DNA from: Minicystis rosea | GTDB taxonomy: Bacteria; Myxococcota_A; Polyangia; Polyangiales; Polyangiaceae | NCBI GenBank assembly: GCA_001931535.1 | Contig: CP016211.1 | Span: 4,819,573 to 4,883,572, forward strand | Length of the DNA: 64,000 bases | Direction: 5' to 3' | Part shown: positions 54,988 to 64,000 of the stretch, piece by piece | How positions within the stretch are numbered: the first letter of the stretch is position 1 | Layout of the letters: the number at the start of each line of letters is the position of its first letter | Notes under the pieces: generated by a model | Database searches by the model: none | Told to the model about the DNA's origin: nothing | Seen by the model: the letters and a program-made list of their open reading frames with translations, nothing else | Translations under genes and position numbers: made by a program

Positions 54988-55328
54988 GAGACCGCGCGGA
55001 GATCCGCGACGACGGGCTCGAGCGCCTCCCGCAGCTTGCGCAGCGCCCCACCGACGAGCCGCCCGTCGCGCGGCGCGCCGTGGAGCGTCTTGCTCACCAC
55101 CTGCTGCGAGATCCCGAGCCGGCGCGCGGCCTCGCCTTGCGACAGCCCTTCGAAAAAGCAGGCCTCGACGACGGCCCGCTGCTTGTCGGTCAGCGCGCCG
55201 GAGACCGCGGCGCGCACGGCGTCGCGGAGCAGATCGCGCGCATCGCCGGAGGTGTCGGACCAGAGGCCGTTCGTCGCGTCGATCCGATCGAGATCGGGCG
55301 AGAGGACCAGGCGGCGGCGCTCACGCAT
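54984..55328 (-). CDS. Sigma-70 region-4-like HTH protein
   Basis: A 114-residue protein. The motif SGALTDKQRAVVEACFFEGL, SQGEAARRLGISQQVVSKTL is a sigma-70 region 4 helix-turn-helix, with no region 2, so it is not a full sigma factor. The ATG at 55328 overlaps the stop of the upstream HD gene by 8 bases, and its own stop overlaps the nucleotidyltransferase ATG. It may be a small DNA-binding regulator acting with the neighbours. Confidence 0.82.
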   Translation of the reverse strand: MRERRRLVLSPDLDRIDATNGLWSDTSGDARDLLRDAVRAAVSGALTDKQRAVVEACFFEGLSQGEAARRLGISQQVVSKTLHGAPRDGRLVGGALRKLREALEPVVADLRAVS

Positions 55329-55785
55329 CCTCCCTTCCATGGTCCATGAAGGCGTCATCGCCTTCGGCGAAGAGGATGGTCATCGCGGCTTCGGGGGTGA
55401 GCACGGAAGCGCTGGGCGATCGTCCACCGACGTCCCAACGACGGAGGCGCTGGAGATCGGCGAGGACGGGAGTCCCGCGCAAACGGCGCTTGGTGGCGGC
55501 AGGCGAGTCGAGCAGATCGAGGTGGTGGCGCACGAGCCAGACGACGCGAGGCGCGAGGATGCCTTCGAGGAGATCGGCACCGACCTCGGCGTGGTCGGCC
55601 GATCCTAGCGCCTTTCCTACGTCGTGAAAGAGCGCAGCGGCCCAGAGGGCACGATCGTCGCTGTCGCGGCGGGCGAGATCGAACGCTTGCAGTGAATGGA
55701 AGAGCGCGTCCCGTTCCGGGTGCCAGCGCGGGTCCTGCTGGATGCCGTCCAGGGCGAGGAGGAGCTCGAGGAGATCTTGGTTCAT
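55321..55785 (-). CDS. HD-domain phosphohydrolase
   Basis: A 154-residue protein. LWAAALFHDVGKALGSADHA is the HD motif with metal-binding His-Asp, preceded by RDALFHSLQAFDLA and followed by LVRHHLDLL. Members hydrolyse nucleotides or nucleotide second messengers. The start at 55785 (MNQDLLELL) was preferred over ATG 55803, since the upstream stretch lies in a hairpin (GGCCCCCT / AGGGGGCC at 55792-55813). It is first in a set of overlapping genes: HD, HTH, nucleotidyltransferase. Confidence 0.85.
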   Translation of the reverse strand: MNQDLLELLLALDGIQQDPRWHPERDALFHSLQAFDLARRDSDDRALWAAALFHDVGKALGSADHAEVGADLLEGILAPRVVWLVRHHLDLLDSPAATKRRLRGTPVLADLQRLRRWDVGGRSPSASVLTPEAAMTILFAEGDDAFMDHGREDA

Positions 55786-55910
55786 TGGGTCGGCCCCCTG
55801 CATCGAGGGGGCCTCTACCCAAGGGGCCCGGCCACACCCACCGGTCGACAGGACATGCAGCGCCTTGGATGAGGCTTTGCGTCTGCAAAGCGCTCACCCC
55901 TCAACGGCCG

Positions 55911-56345
55911 TCACCGCGTCCGAGAGCGGGCCCAGCGCACGAACGCCGCGTCACGCACGCCTCCCTCGACGGTCGCCTTTGCGCTGCGCTCCCGCCACGA
56001 GCCACCGGCGAGGCGTCGCCGCCCGCGCACCTGATCCTGGTCGAGGTGGTACGCCTGCGCATCACCGCCGCCGTCGAGCTCGACGAAGTCGCGCTTGAAG
56101 AGCACCGGATGCCCCTTGTGCACGTCGATCGTCGCGAGCGTGGGCGCGTCGAGCGAGTACAGCTCGCCGACCACCGAGAGATCGCCGCCCCGCACGAGCC
56201 CTGGATAGGTCCCGAGGTCGACGAGCCGGTACGACGCGACCGTCTTTGCTTCTCCCAAGAACGTCGCCCCCTCGAGCAGCGCGTGGCTCTCCTCGCCGCG
56301 GAGAAGCGTGCCGTAGACGAACAGCGTGAACGTGGGCCCAGGCAT
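55911..56345 (-). CDS. Gamma-glutamylcyclotransferase family (AIG2/YtfP-like)
   Basis: A 144-residue protein. The N-terminus PTFTLFVYGTLLRGEESHAL is the FVYGTL motif of gamma-glutamylcyclotransferase-fold proteins. YPGLVRGGDLSVVGELYSLD and the loop LATIDVHKGHPVLFKR fit the fold, with the catalytic Glu in the region of GGDLSVVGE. The C-terminal tail is basic. Members cyclise gamma-glutamyl amines. Single gene; no partner in the same operon beyond the following VOC protein gene, which lies upstream on the same strand. Confidence 0.85.
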   Translation of the reverse strand: MPGPTFTLFVYGTLLRGEESHALLEGATFLGEAKTVASYRLVDLGTYPGLVRGGDLSVVGELYSLDAPTLATIDVHKGHPVLFKRDFVELDGGGDAQAYHLDQDQVRGRRRLAGGSWRERSAKATVEGGVRDAAFVRWARSRTR

Positions 56346-56402
56346 GCCCCGAAGTCTACTTGAAGCGCGTCCTGCGAGGCGACGTCAGCGGCGCGGTGTG
56401 CG

Positions 56403-56795
56403 TCAGGTGCGCGACGATTCCCGCGCGAACGCGATCACGTGACCGTCGGGATCCGCACAATACCCCGCGAGGTGCCCCCAACCGCGCTCCGTCGGCGCCG
56501 AGAGCTCGCGTGCGCCGGCACCGAGCGCCCGCGCGTGGTACGCGGCGGGATCATCGACGAGCAAATAGAGCTCGGCGCGCGGCACGCCCGCGGCGCGCGC
56601 GGGATCGATCGATGCGCCGAGCAACCGCACGATCCCCGCTTCGGGCATGAGGCCGAGGACCGCGCCGGAGCCGAGCTCGAACTCGGTCATCCCCGGCACG
56701 TTCAGCGTGGGCTCGCGCGCGAGGACCTCGCGGAAGAACGTCGTGCTCGCGTCCTGATCGCGCACGTAGAAGATGAAATGCGCTCGGTCCACCAT
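56403..56795 (-). CDS. VOC/glyoxalase superfamily protein
   Basis: A 130-residue protein from ATG 56795. AHFIFYVRDQDASTTFFREV and LAREPTLNVPGMTEFELGSG start the fold; AELYLLVDDPAAYHARALGA and WGHLAGYCADPDGHVIAFAR form the second beta-alpha-beta-beta-beta module. It is a single-domain VOC protein; such proteins include dioxygenases, glyoxalases and antibiotic-binding proteins. Metal ligands are not obvious in the first motif. Function unknown. Confidence 0.85.
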   Translation of the reverse strand: MVDRAHFIFYVRDQDASTTFFREVLAREPTLNVPGMTEFELGSGAVLGLMPEAGIVRLLGASIDPARAAGVPRAELYLLVDDPAAYHARALGAGARELSAPTERGWGHLAGYCADPDGHVIAFARESSRT

Positions 56796-56873
56796 CGCGC
56801 CGCTCCAAGTCGAAGGAGGCCGCGGACGGTTCAAGCCTTCGAGAGCGGCGTCAAGGCGCGCTCGCGATCACCT

Positions 56874-57806
56874 TCAGCCGCCGAGCACCATCCCCGCAAC
56901 GATCGTCCGACCGCCCACCAGCTCCGCAGCCCCGAGCGGCTTTCGGCCCTCGGCCTGCGCCTTCAAGATCCGCAGCGTCCCCGCGCCGCAGGCGACCTCG
57001 ATCCCCTGCTTCCCCGCGGCCACCACCGTGCCCGGCGGCGCCGACGAGCCCGTCTCCGCGCCCGTGCGGCTCTCCAGCACCTTCAGCGTCTTCCCCTGCG
57101 CCGTCGTGAACGCGCCCGGCCACGACGTCATGCCACGCACGTGATCGTGCACCGCGTGCGCCGGTCGATCCCACGCGATGCGGCCGTGATCCTTCTCCAG
57201 AATGGGCGCCATCGTCGCGCTGGCGTGATCCTGCGGCGTGGCCGTGACGGCGCCTTCCACCACGCGCACGAGGTCGGCCCGCACGACGTCGGCGGCGAGC
57301 TTGCCGAGATCGACGCCGAGCTCGTCAGCCGTCGTTTCCGGCCCGATCGGGATGCGATGAATGGTGAACACCGCGCCCGTATCCATCCCCTCATCCATCT
57401 GCATGAGCGAGATCCCCGTCTCCTTCTCGCCGTTCACCACCGCCCAGGTGATGGGCGCGGCGCCGCGGTATTTGGGGAGGATCGACGCATGAAGGTTGAG
57501 GCAGCCGCGCCGCGGCGCCTCGAGGATCGCAGGCGGGAGGATGCGGCCGTACGCGATCACGAGCGCCGCGTCCGCGTTCGCGTCACGCACCCACTGCGCG
57601 AACTCGGGCGTGCGGATCTTCGTCGGTTGCACGACGGACAAGCCCAGCTCCAGCGCGCGCACCTTCACCGGCGGCGGCTTGAGCTCGAGGCCGCGGCCGG
57701 CGGGCCGATCGGGCTGGCAGACGACGCCGACGATCTCGGCGAGGCCGTGCAGGGCATCGAGCGAGGGGACGGCGATGGCAGGCGTTCCGAAGAAGAGGGC
57801 GCGCAC
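56874..57806 (-). CDS. fmt: Methionyl-tRNA formyltransferase
   Basis: A 310-residue protein of the usual length, starting at GTG 57806. RALFFGTPAIAVPSLDAL, the motif NLHASILPKYRGAAPI and YGRILPPAILEAPRRGCLNLH identify the formyltransferase domain (10-formyl-THF binding). TGISLMQMDEGMDTGAVF is also typical; the C-terminal domain from about 210 binds tRNA. It formylates Met-tRNAi. The usual neighbour def (peptide deformylase) is not in this window. Confidence 0.95.
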   Translation of the reverse strand: MRALFFGTPAIAVPSLDALHGLAEIVGVVCQPDRPAGRGLELKPPPVKVRALELGLSVVQPTKIRTPEFAQWVRDANADAALVIAYGRILPPAILEAPRRGCLNLHASILPKYRGAAPITWAVVNGEKETGISLMQMDEGMDTGAVFTIHRIPIGPETTADELGVDLGKLAADVVRADLVRVVEGAVTATPQDHASATMAPILEKDHGRIAWDRPAHAVHDHVRGMTSWPGAFTTAQGKTLKVLESRTGAETGSSAPPGTVVAAGKQGIEVACGAGTLRILKAQAEGRKPLGAAELVGGRTIVAGMVLGG

Positions 57807-57888
57807 GCGCGTCCATTAGCAGCGCCGCGAGGCGCCGTGGCCGACAAAGCAGATCCGTGCCGCGACGGCCTCGCGCTCGCTTCGTCCT

Positions 57889-58778
57889 TCAGTGCTTCCG
57901 CTTCTTTTTCTTCTTCGTGCCCCGCACGGGCTGCGCGGCCGGCGGACCGCTCTCCGGCCCGGACGTCGCGGCTGCGGCGGCGGCCGGCGCTTTGTTCGCG
58001 ACCGCAGCGTCGGCAGTGAGCGTGCCGGGCTCCGCGCAGCAGCGGAAGCCGGTCTCGTAGAACGTGAACGTGGGCTCGTGCGCGTCGTTGGTGCCGCGAC
58101 AGCCCGTCCACGGCTTCGCCCAGAAGCCGCCCATGAGCGAGCCCGGCACGGCGCGCCCGGGACGCGACGCGACCCACTCTTCGACGTTGCCCATCATGTC
58201 GAAGACCCCGAACGACGACACGCACGACGCGTGCGCGCCGCTCGGCGACCCTTGCCAGAGCTTCTGGATCTCAGCGTCCTGCTCGGCCGAGTCCTTCGAA
58301 TAGAGCCGCTTCACGTCGAAGGGGCGCCACTGCTTGTCGCTGTTGCAGACCTTGATGTCGACGGCCCAGCCATAGGCGAGCGGGCGATGCTCCGGCCCTT
58401 CGCAGGCGAGCTCCCACTCCTGCTCGGAGCACACGCGCTTGCCGCGATCGCCGCACCAGCGCTTCGCCGACTCGAACGACTTCATCACGAAGGGCTTGGC
58501 CCCGCGGATGTTGGGCGCCTCGTACTGATCCATGCAAACGCGGATCGGCGTGGCCTTGCCCTCCTCGGCGGTGAGCCCTTCGAAGTAGGCGAAGCAGTGC
58601 GTCGTCTTCGCGTCGGGGCGCGGATCGATGCAGAGGTGCTGCTCGTCGTCGTAGTGTGTGCCCGAGACGAGACGCATGTCGGCGGGACACTCGGGGCTCG
58701 GTCCAGGATCGAGCGCCGGCGTGAGCGGAAAGTGAAGGAGGGCGAGGGCGAAGGCCCCGAGGCCCAGGATCGGATCCA

Positions 58779-58779
<1 letters not shown>
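57889..58779 (-). CDS. SUMF1-like protein coupled to a Ser/Thr kinase
   Basis: A 296-residue protein with a signal-like N-terminus (ILGLGAFALALLHFPLTPAL). The FGE-sulfatase domain includes CMDQYEAPNIRGAKPFVMKS, RWCGDRGKRVCSEQEWELAC, GVFDMMGNVEEWVASRPG and TFYETGFRCCAEPG. It has many Cys; CSEQEWELAC and FRCC suggest disulfides outside the cytoplasm. The C-terminus is a Lys-rich tail (KKKKKRKH). Its ATG overlaps the kinase stop by one base (TGATG), so it is made with the kinase. In other bacteria SUMF1-like domains appear with kinases as sensors or substrates (general knowledge). Confidence 0.87.
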
Positions 58780-60857
<2,078 letters not shown>

Positions 60858-61190
60858 GCGGGCGGGATGGTATCCGGGGCCACGCCACGAAGACCACCAC
60901 TGCGACGAGAGGGCCTGACAGGGATCGACCCAGCATCACCCGCCGGGGAGCGAGCGGGGCGGTCCACCGCCCACAAAATTGGATGAAATCTCCAGACGTG
61001 GCTGGCATGCAGGATGCGTCATGTCTAAGGTGCCCAACGTCACCCTCGCATCCGGCATCGCTCCGCGGGGGTGCGCCCAATGACGCCGTTTTGGAGCTGA
61101 GCCTCGGGCTCAGGTAAGGCTCGCCGGTCGCGATGGGGGAGGTCCCCCATGCCCCCCCGGCGCGGTCCGGTCCGTGTAGAGGAGATCGAC
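60858..61190. other. Upstream region of lon and the kinase operon
   Basis: Divergent region between the kinase start and lon. It contains a short hairpin GGGCGG / CCGCCC at 60957-60972. TGGCATGCAGGATGC at 61003-61017 resembles a sigma-54 site (GG-N10-GC spacing) but is weak. GAGGAG before ATG 61191 is the lon ribosome site. No gene was found. Confidence 0.4.
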
Positions 61191-63638
61191 ATGTCCGAGA
61201 AGAAGAACCCGCCGATGCCGCCGCGATCCGAGGAGGAGGTCGTCTTCGGAGACGAGCTGCCGGTGCTGCCGATTCGCAATGCGGTGTTGTTCCCCGGCGC
61301 GGTCGCGCCGTTCGACGTCGGCCGCGAGAAGTCGGTCGCGCTCGTGGAGGACGTGGACAACCTCCCCGGGCCCATCATCGCCATCTTCGCGCAGCGCGAT
61401 CCGTCGACGGACGATCCGGGCGCGGAGGATCTCTACCCCGTCGGTTGCGCTGCCCGCGTCCTCAAGGCCCTGAAGCACAGCTCGGGCAACTACTCCCTCA
61501 TCCTCCAGGGCCTGACCCGCATCCGCCTCGACAGCGTCACGTCGAACACGCCTTACCTCAAGGCCAAGATCCGCCGGCTCGACGAGCCGCAGACGGAGGA
61601 CGTCGAGGCCGAGGCCCTCGCGATGAGCCTGCGCGACATCGCCAAGCAGGTCATCCAGCTCATGCCGGAGCTCCCGCGCGAGGCCGCGTCCCTCATCGAC
61701 TCCATCCAGGCCCCCGGCGCCCTCGCCGATCTCGTGGCCGCGAACCTCGACGCCCCCGTCGAGGAGAAGGCGCAGCTCATCGAGACCATCGAGGTCAAGG
61801 ACCGCATCCGCAAGGTCCTCCGGCTGCTCACCCGGCAGCTCGAGATCCTCAAGATGCGCGAGCGCATCAACTCCCAAATCAAGGAGGAGATGGGCAAGAA
61901 CCAGCGCGAGTACGTCCTCCGCCAGCAGCTCAAGGCCATCAAGGAGGAGCTCGGCGAGGACGAGGGCGATCAGAGCGATCTCGACGGTCTCGAGGATCGC
62001 ATCGCCAAGGCGAACCTCCCCACCGAGGCCGAGACGGTCGCGAAGAAGCAGCTCAAGCGCCTCCGCACCATGCAGGTCGGCTCGGCGGAGTACACCGTCG
62101 TTCGCACCTACCTCGACTGGATCCTCGACATCCCGTGGACCAACTCCACGGCCGACAACCTCGAGATCGGCCAGGTGCGCAAGGTCCTCGACGAGGATCA
62201 CTACGGCCTCGAGAAGGTCAAGAAGCGCATCCTCGAGTACCTCGCGGTCCGCAAGCTGAAGCAGGACAAGAAGGGCCCGATCCTCTGCCTCATCGGCCCG
62301 CCCGGCGTCGGCAAGACCTCGCTCGGCCGCAGCATCGCGCGGGCGCTCGGTCGCAAGTTCGTGCGCGTCTCCCTCGGCGGCGTCCACGACGAGGCGGCCA
62401 TCCGCGGCCACCGCCGCACGTACGTCGGCGCCCTCCCCGGCCAGATCATCCAGGGCATGAAGAAGTCGGGGACCATCAACCCCGTCTTCATGATGGATGA
62501 GGTCGACAAGATCGGGCACGACTTCCGCGGCGACCCGAGCGCGGCCCTCCTCGAGGTCCTCGACCCCGAGCAGAACAACACCTTCGCCGATCACTACCTC
62601 GAGATCCCGTACGACCTCTCGCACGTGATGTTCGTGGCGACGGCGAACGTGGCCGACCCGATCCCGCCCCCGCTCCGCGACCGCATGGAGATCCTCGAGA
62701 TCCCCGGCTACACGCGGCGCGAGAAGCTCGCCATCGCGCGCCAGCACCTGCTCCCCAAGCAGCTCAGCGAGCACGGCCTCACGCCCGAGCAGCTCGAGGT
62801 CACCGACAAGGCCCTCGAGGAGATCATCGACCACTACACGCGCGAGGCGGGTGTCCGCTCGCTCGAGCGTCAGATCGCCGGCGTCATCCGCGGCGTCGCG
62901 GTCAAGGTGGCCGAGGGCGACACGCAGAAGCGTCGCATCGACAACGAGGACGACATCCACGAGTTCTTGGGCGCGCCCAAGTACACGAGCGAAGTCGCCG
63001 AGCGCACCGCCGAGAGCGGCGTCGCCACGGGCCTCGCCTGGACGAGCGTCGGCGGTGAGATCCTCTTCATCGAGGCCACCAAGATGTTCGGCTCCGGCAA
63101 GCTCCAGCTCACCGGCCAGCTCGGCGACGTCATGAAGGAGAGCGCGCAGGCCGCCCTCTCGTTCGTGCGCTCGAACTCGTCGCGCTTCGGCATCGCCAAG
63201 GACTTCCTCGAGAAGAGCGATCTGCACATCCACATCCCCGCGGGCGCCATGCCGAAGGACGGCCCCAGCGCCGGCGTGACGATGTTCACCGCGCTCGTCT
63301 CTCTCCTCACCGGCATCAAGGTCCGTCACGACGTGGCCATGACGGGTGAGATCACCCTCCGCGGCCGCGTCCTCCCCATCGGCGGCCTCAAGGAGAAGGT
63401 CCTCGCGGCCCACCGCGCCGGCATCAAGCGCATCGTGGTCCCCGAGCGCAACCGCGCCGACCTCGAAGAGGTCCCGAAGGAAGTGGTCGACGAGCTCCAG
63501 TTCTTCTTCGTCGGCCGCATGGAGCAAGTCCTCGAGGCCGCCCTCGAGCACATGCCCGAGCCCCTGCCGGCCGAAGAGGCCGCCAAGGAAGGCGAAAAGA
63601 AGGACGGCGAGAAGACGCCCTCGACGACGGCCAACTGA
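61191..63638 (+). CDS. lon: ATP-dependent Lon protease
   Basis: An 815-residue protein of bacterial Lon length. The N-terminal domain (LPVLPIRNAVLFPGAVAPFD) is followed by AAA+ with GPPGVGKTSLGRSIARALG and VFMMDEVDKIG. The protease domain has the catalytic Ser in PKDGPSAGVTMFTAL and Lys in LPIGGLKEKVLAAHRAGI. It degrades abnormal and regulatory proteins. The start at 61191 follows GAGGAG with a 7-base spacer; an upstream frame extension of 14 codons is not needed. The C-terminal tail is acidic/Lys-rich (EEAAKEGEKKDGEKTPSTTA). Monocistronic, ending at a strong hairpin. Confidence 0.96.
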   Translation: MSEKKNPPMPPRSEEEVVFGDELPVLPIRNAVLFPGAVAPFDVGREKSVALVEDVDNLPGPIIAIFAQRDPSTDDPGAEDLYPVGCAARVLKALKHSSGNYSLILQGLTRIRLDSVTSNTPYLKAKIRRLDEPQTEDVEAEALAMSLRDIAKQVIQLMPELPREAASLIDSIQAPGALADLVAANLDAPVEEKAQLIETIEVKDRIRKVLRLLTRQLEILKMRERINSQIKEEMGKNQREYVLRQQLKAIKEELGEDEGDQSDLDGLEDRIAKANLPTEAETVAKKQLKRLRTMQVGSAEYTVVRTYLDWILDIPWTNSTADNLEIGQVRKVLDEDHYGLEKVKKRILEYLAVRKLKQDKKGPILCLIGPPGVGKTSLGRSIARALGRKFVRVSLGGVHDEAAIRGHRRTYVGALPGQIIQGMKKSGTINPVFMMDEVDKIGHDFRGDPSAALLEVLDPEQNNTFADHYLEIPYDLSHVMFVATANVADPIPPPLRDRMEILEIPGYTRREKLAIARQHLLPKQLSEHGLTPEQLEVTDKALEEIIDHYTREAGVRSLERQIAGVIRGVAVKVAEGDTQKRRIDNEDDIHEFLGAPKYTSEVAERTAESGVATGLAWTSVGGEILFIEATKMFGSGKLQLTGQLGDVMKESAQAALSFVRSNSSRFGIAKDFLEKSDLHIHIPAGAMPKDGPSAGVTMFTALVSLLTGIKVRHDVAMTGEITLRGRVLPIGGLKEKVLAAHRAGIKRIVVPERNRADLEEVPKEVVDELQFFFVGRMEQVLEAALEHMPEPLPAEEAAKEGEKKDGEKTPSTTAN

Positions 63639-63660
63639 GCTGACGAAGAGAGCCTGAGCA

Positions 63661-63698
63661 ACAAGGCCCCTGCCTCCGAGAGGAGGTGGGGGCTTTGT
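63661..63698 (+). terminator. Intrinsic terminator of lon
   Basis: A 17-bp stem with three G-U pairs (63661-63677 with 63682-63698), loop GAGA, followed by GTTTT. It begins 22 bp after the lon stop. Confidence 0.85.
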
Positions 63699-64000
63699 GT
63701 TTTCGGGGGTACGCGCGACGGGAGATCGACGGCGGAGATGGGGTGATGGAGAGTCGAAGCGATTGACGTCCTTGGTGTCGACCCTGGAGCGCCTCGATAT
63801 CGGGAGTGCGCGTGCGTGCGTGAGCGTGCGCGCACGGTGCAGCGTTTACGCGATGCCGCCTCCCCTACCCCATATCACCGCCCATTGCGGCTTGAGCTGC
63901 GGCGTTGTCCCTCATGGCACCGGCGTTGCGATGAGGGCCGGCGCCGCATCGAAGCCCGGAGTCGAGCGGCGCGCCGACAACCACGATGAGTACAACGATG
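63699..64000. other. Region after lon, no gene seen
   Basis: No supported coding frame, RNA gene or repeat could be identified between the lon terminator and the right edge; a gene may start beyond it. Confidence 0.4.

Noticed and set aside
54984..55328. Full sigma factor
   Set aside because: Only a region-4-type HTH is present in 114 residues; region 2 is missing.
61110..63551. Long open frame on the minus strand opposite lon
   Set aside because: Antisense to the full-length Lon protease with intact motifs; a GC artefact.

Overview
The window is very GC-rich, with almost every codon ending in G or C. It reads as a chromosome segment of a large-genome myxobacterium, most like Polyangiaceae/Sorangiineae (inference). 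The signs are many lipoproteins with Gly/Ser-rich linkers behind the lipobox, a eukaryotic-type Ser/Thr kinase with a Pro/Ser tail, two formylglycine-generating-enzyme-like (SUMF1) proteins, a FHA protein, STAND-type NTPases, an IgGFc-binding-type protein, a fibro-slime lipoprotein, di-haem cytochromes, a PHA synthase and a SETD3-like SET protein. I see no insertion sequence, prophage, integrase, CRISPR array or rRNA. One tRNA (Asn, GTT) is present.

The most notable region is 1-4270, all on the minus strand. It is a compact RiPP operon for a thiazole/oxazole-modified microcin (TOMM). The 90-residue precursor has an acidic leader and a core of 20 cysteines, ending in seven pentapeptide repeats [S/G]GC[G/R]C. 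It is followed by a fused E1-like/YcaO cyclodehydratase ending in PxPxP, a SagB-type azoline dehydrogenase, a second E1-like protein carrying the leader-recognition fold, and the start of an iron-containing alcohol dehydrogenase that runs off the left edge. The architecture resembles heterocycloanthracin/sonorensin clusters, but the core is unusual: regularly spaced Cys and five Arg, all in the last four repeats and at the C-terminus. No exporter is seen inside the window.

4555-22300 holds hrpA (helicase), two STAND-like ATPase genes, a glutathione transferase, aat, a three-gene exported redox operon (beta-helix lipoprotein, MauG-type peroxidase, di-haem cytochrome) with stop/start overlaps, a HEAT-repeat protein, a hybrid PAS/GAF sensor kinase whose reading frame is broken near 19688, and a SnoaL-like protein. 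22385-35048 holds a GH92 glycosidase next to a SET protein, an Ala/Pro-rich protein, an alpha/beta hydrolase, the IgGFc-binding-type protein, phaC, and a coupled exported-hydrolase/lipoprotein pair. Intergenic palindromes and a 27-bp-armed inverted repeat lie in this part.

35095-46167 holds an Hsp70-like protein, a solitary DNA methyltransferase with an H1-like Lys/Ala tail, a crotonase, a YbaY-like lipoprotein, a double-FHA protein, two divergent regulator/target pairs with candidate operators (TetR/O-methyltransferase and HxlR/DoxX), a lipoprotein with two tandem von Willebrand-like domains about 74% identical, and a fibro-slime lipoprotein. 46235-64000 holds a class II UvrA, tRNA-Asn, an iron-uptake pair (di-haem oxidoreductase plus imelysin) behind a Fur-like box, a SUMF1-like lipoprotein, a prephenate dehydrogenase with a C-terminal chorismate mutase domain, an overlapping HD / sigma-4-like HTH / nucleotidyltransferase set, a gamma-glutamylcyclotransferase, a VOC protein, fmt, a kinase-SUMF1 operon and lon.

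Many start codons are uncertain because GTG and TTG are common here. Starts were chosen on Shine-Dalgarno sequence, lipobox or signal position, gene overlap, or family length, and the reason is given in the entries. All family names come from reading motifs by eye; no database search was run.
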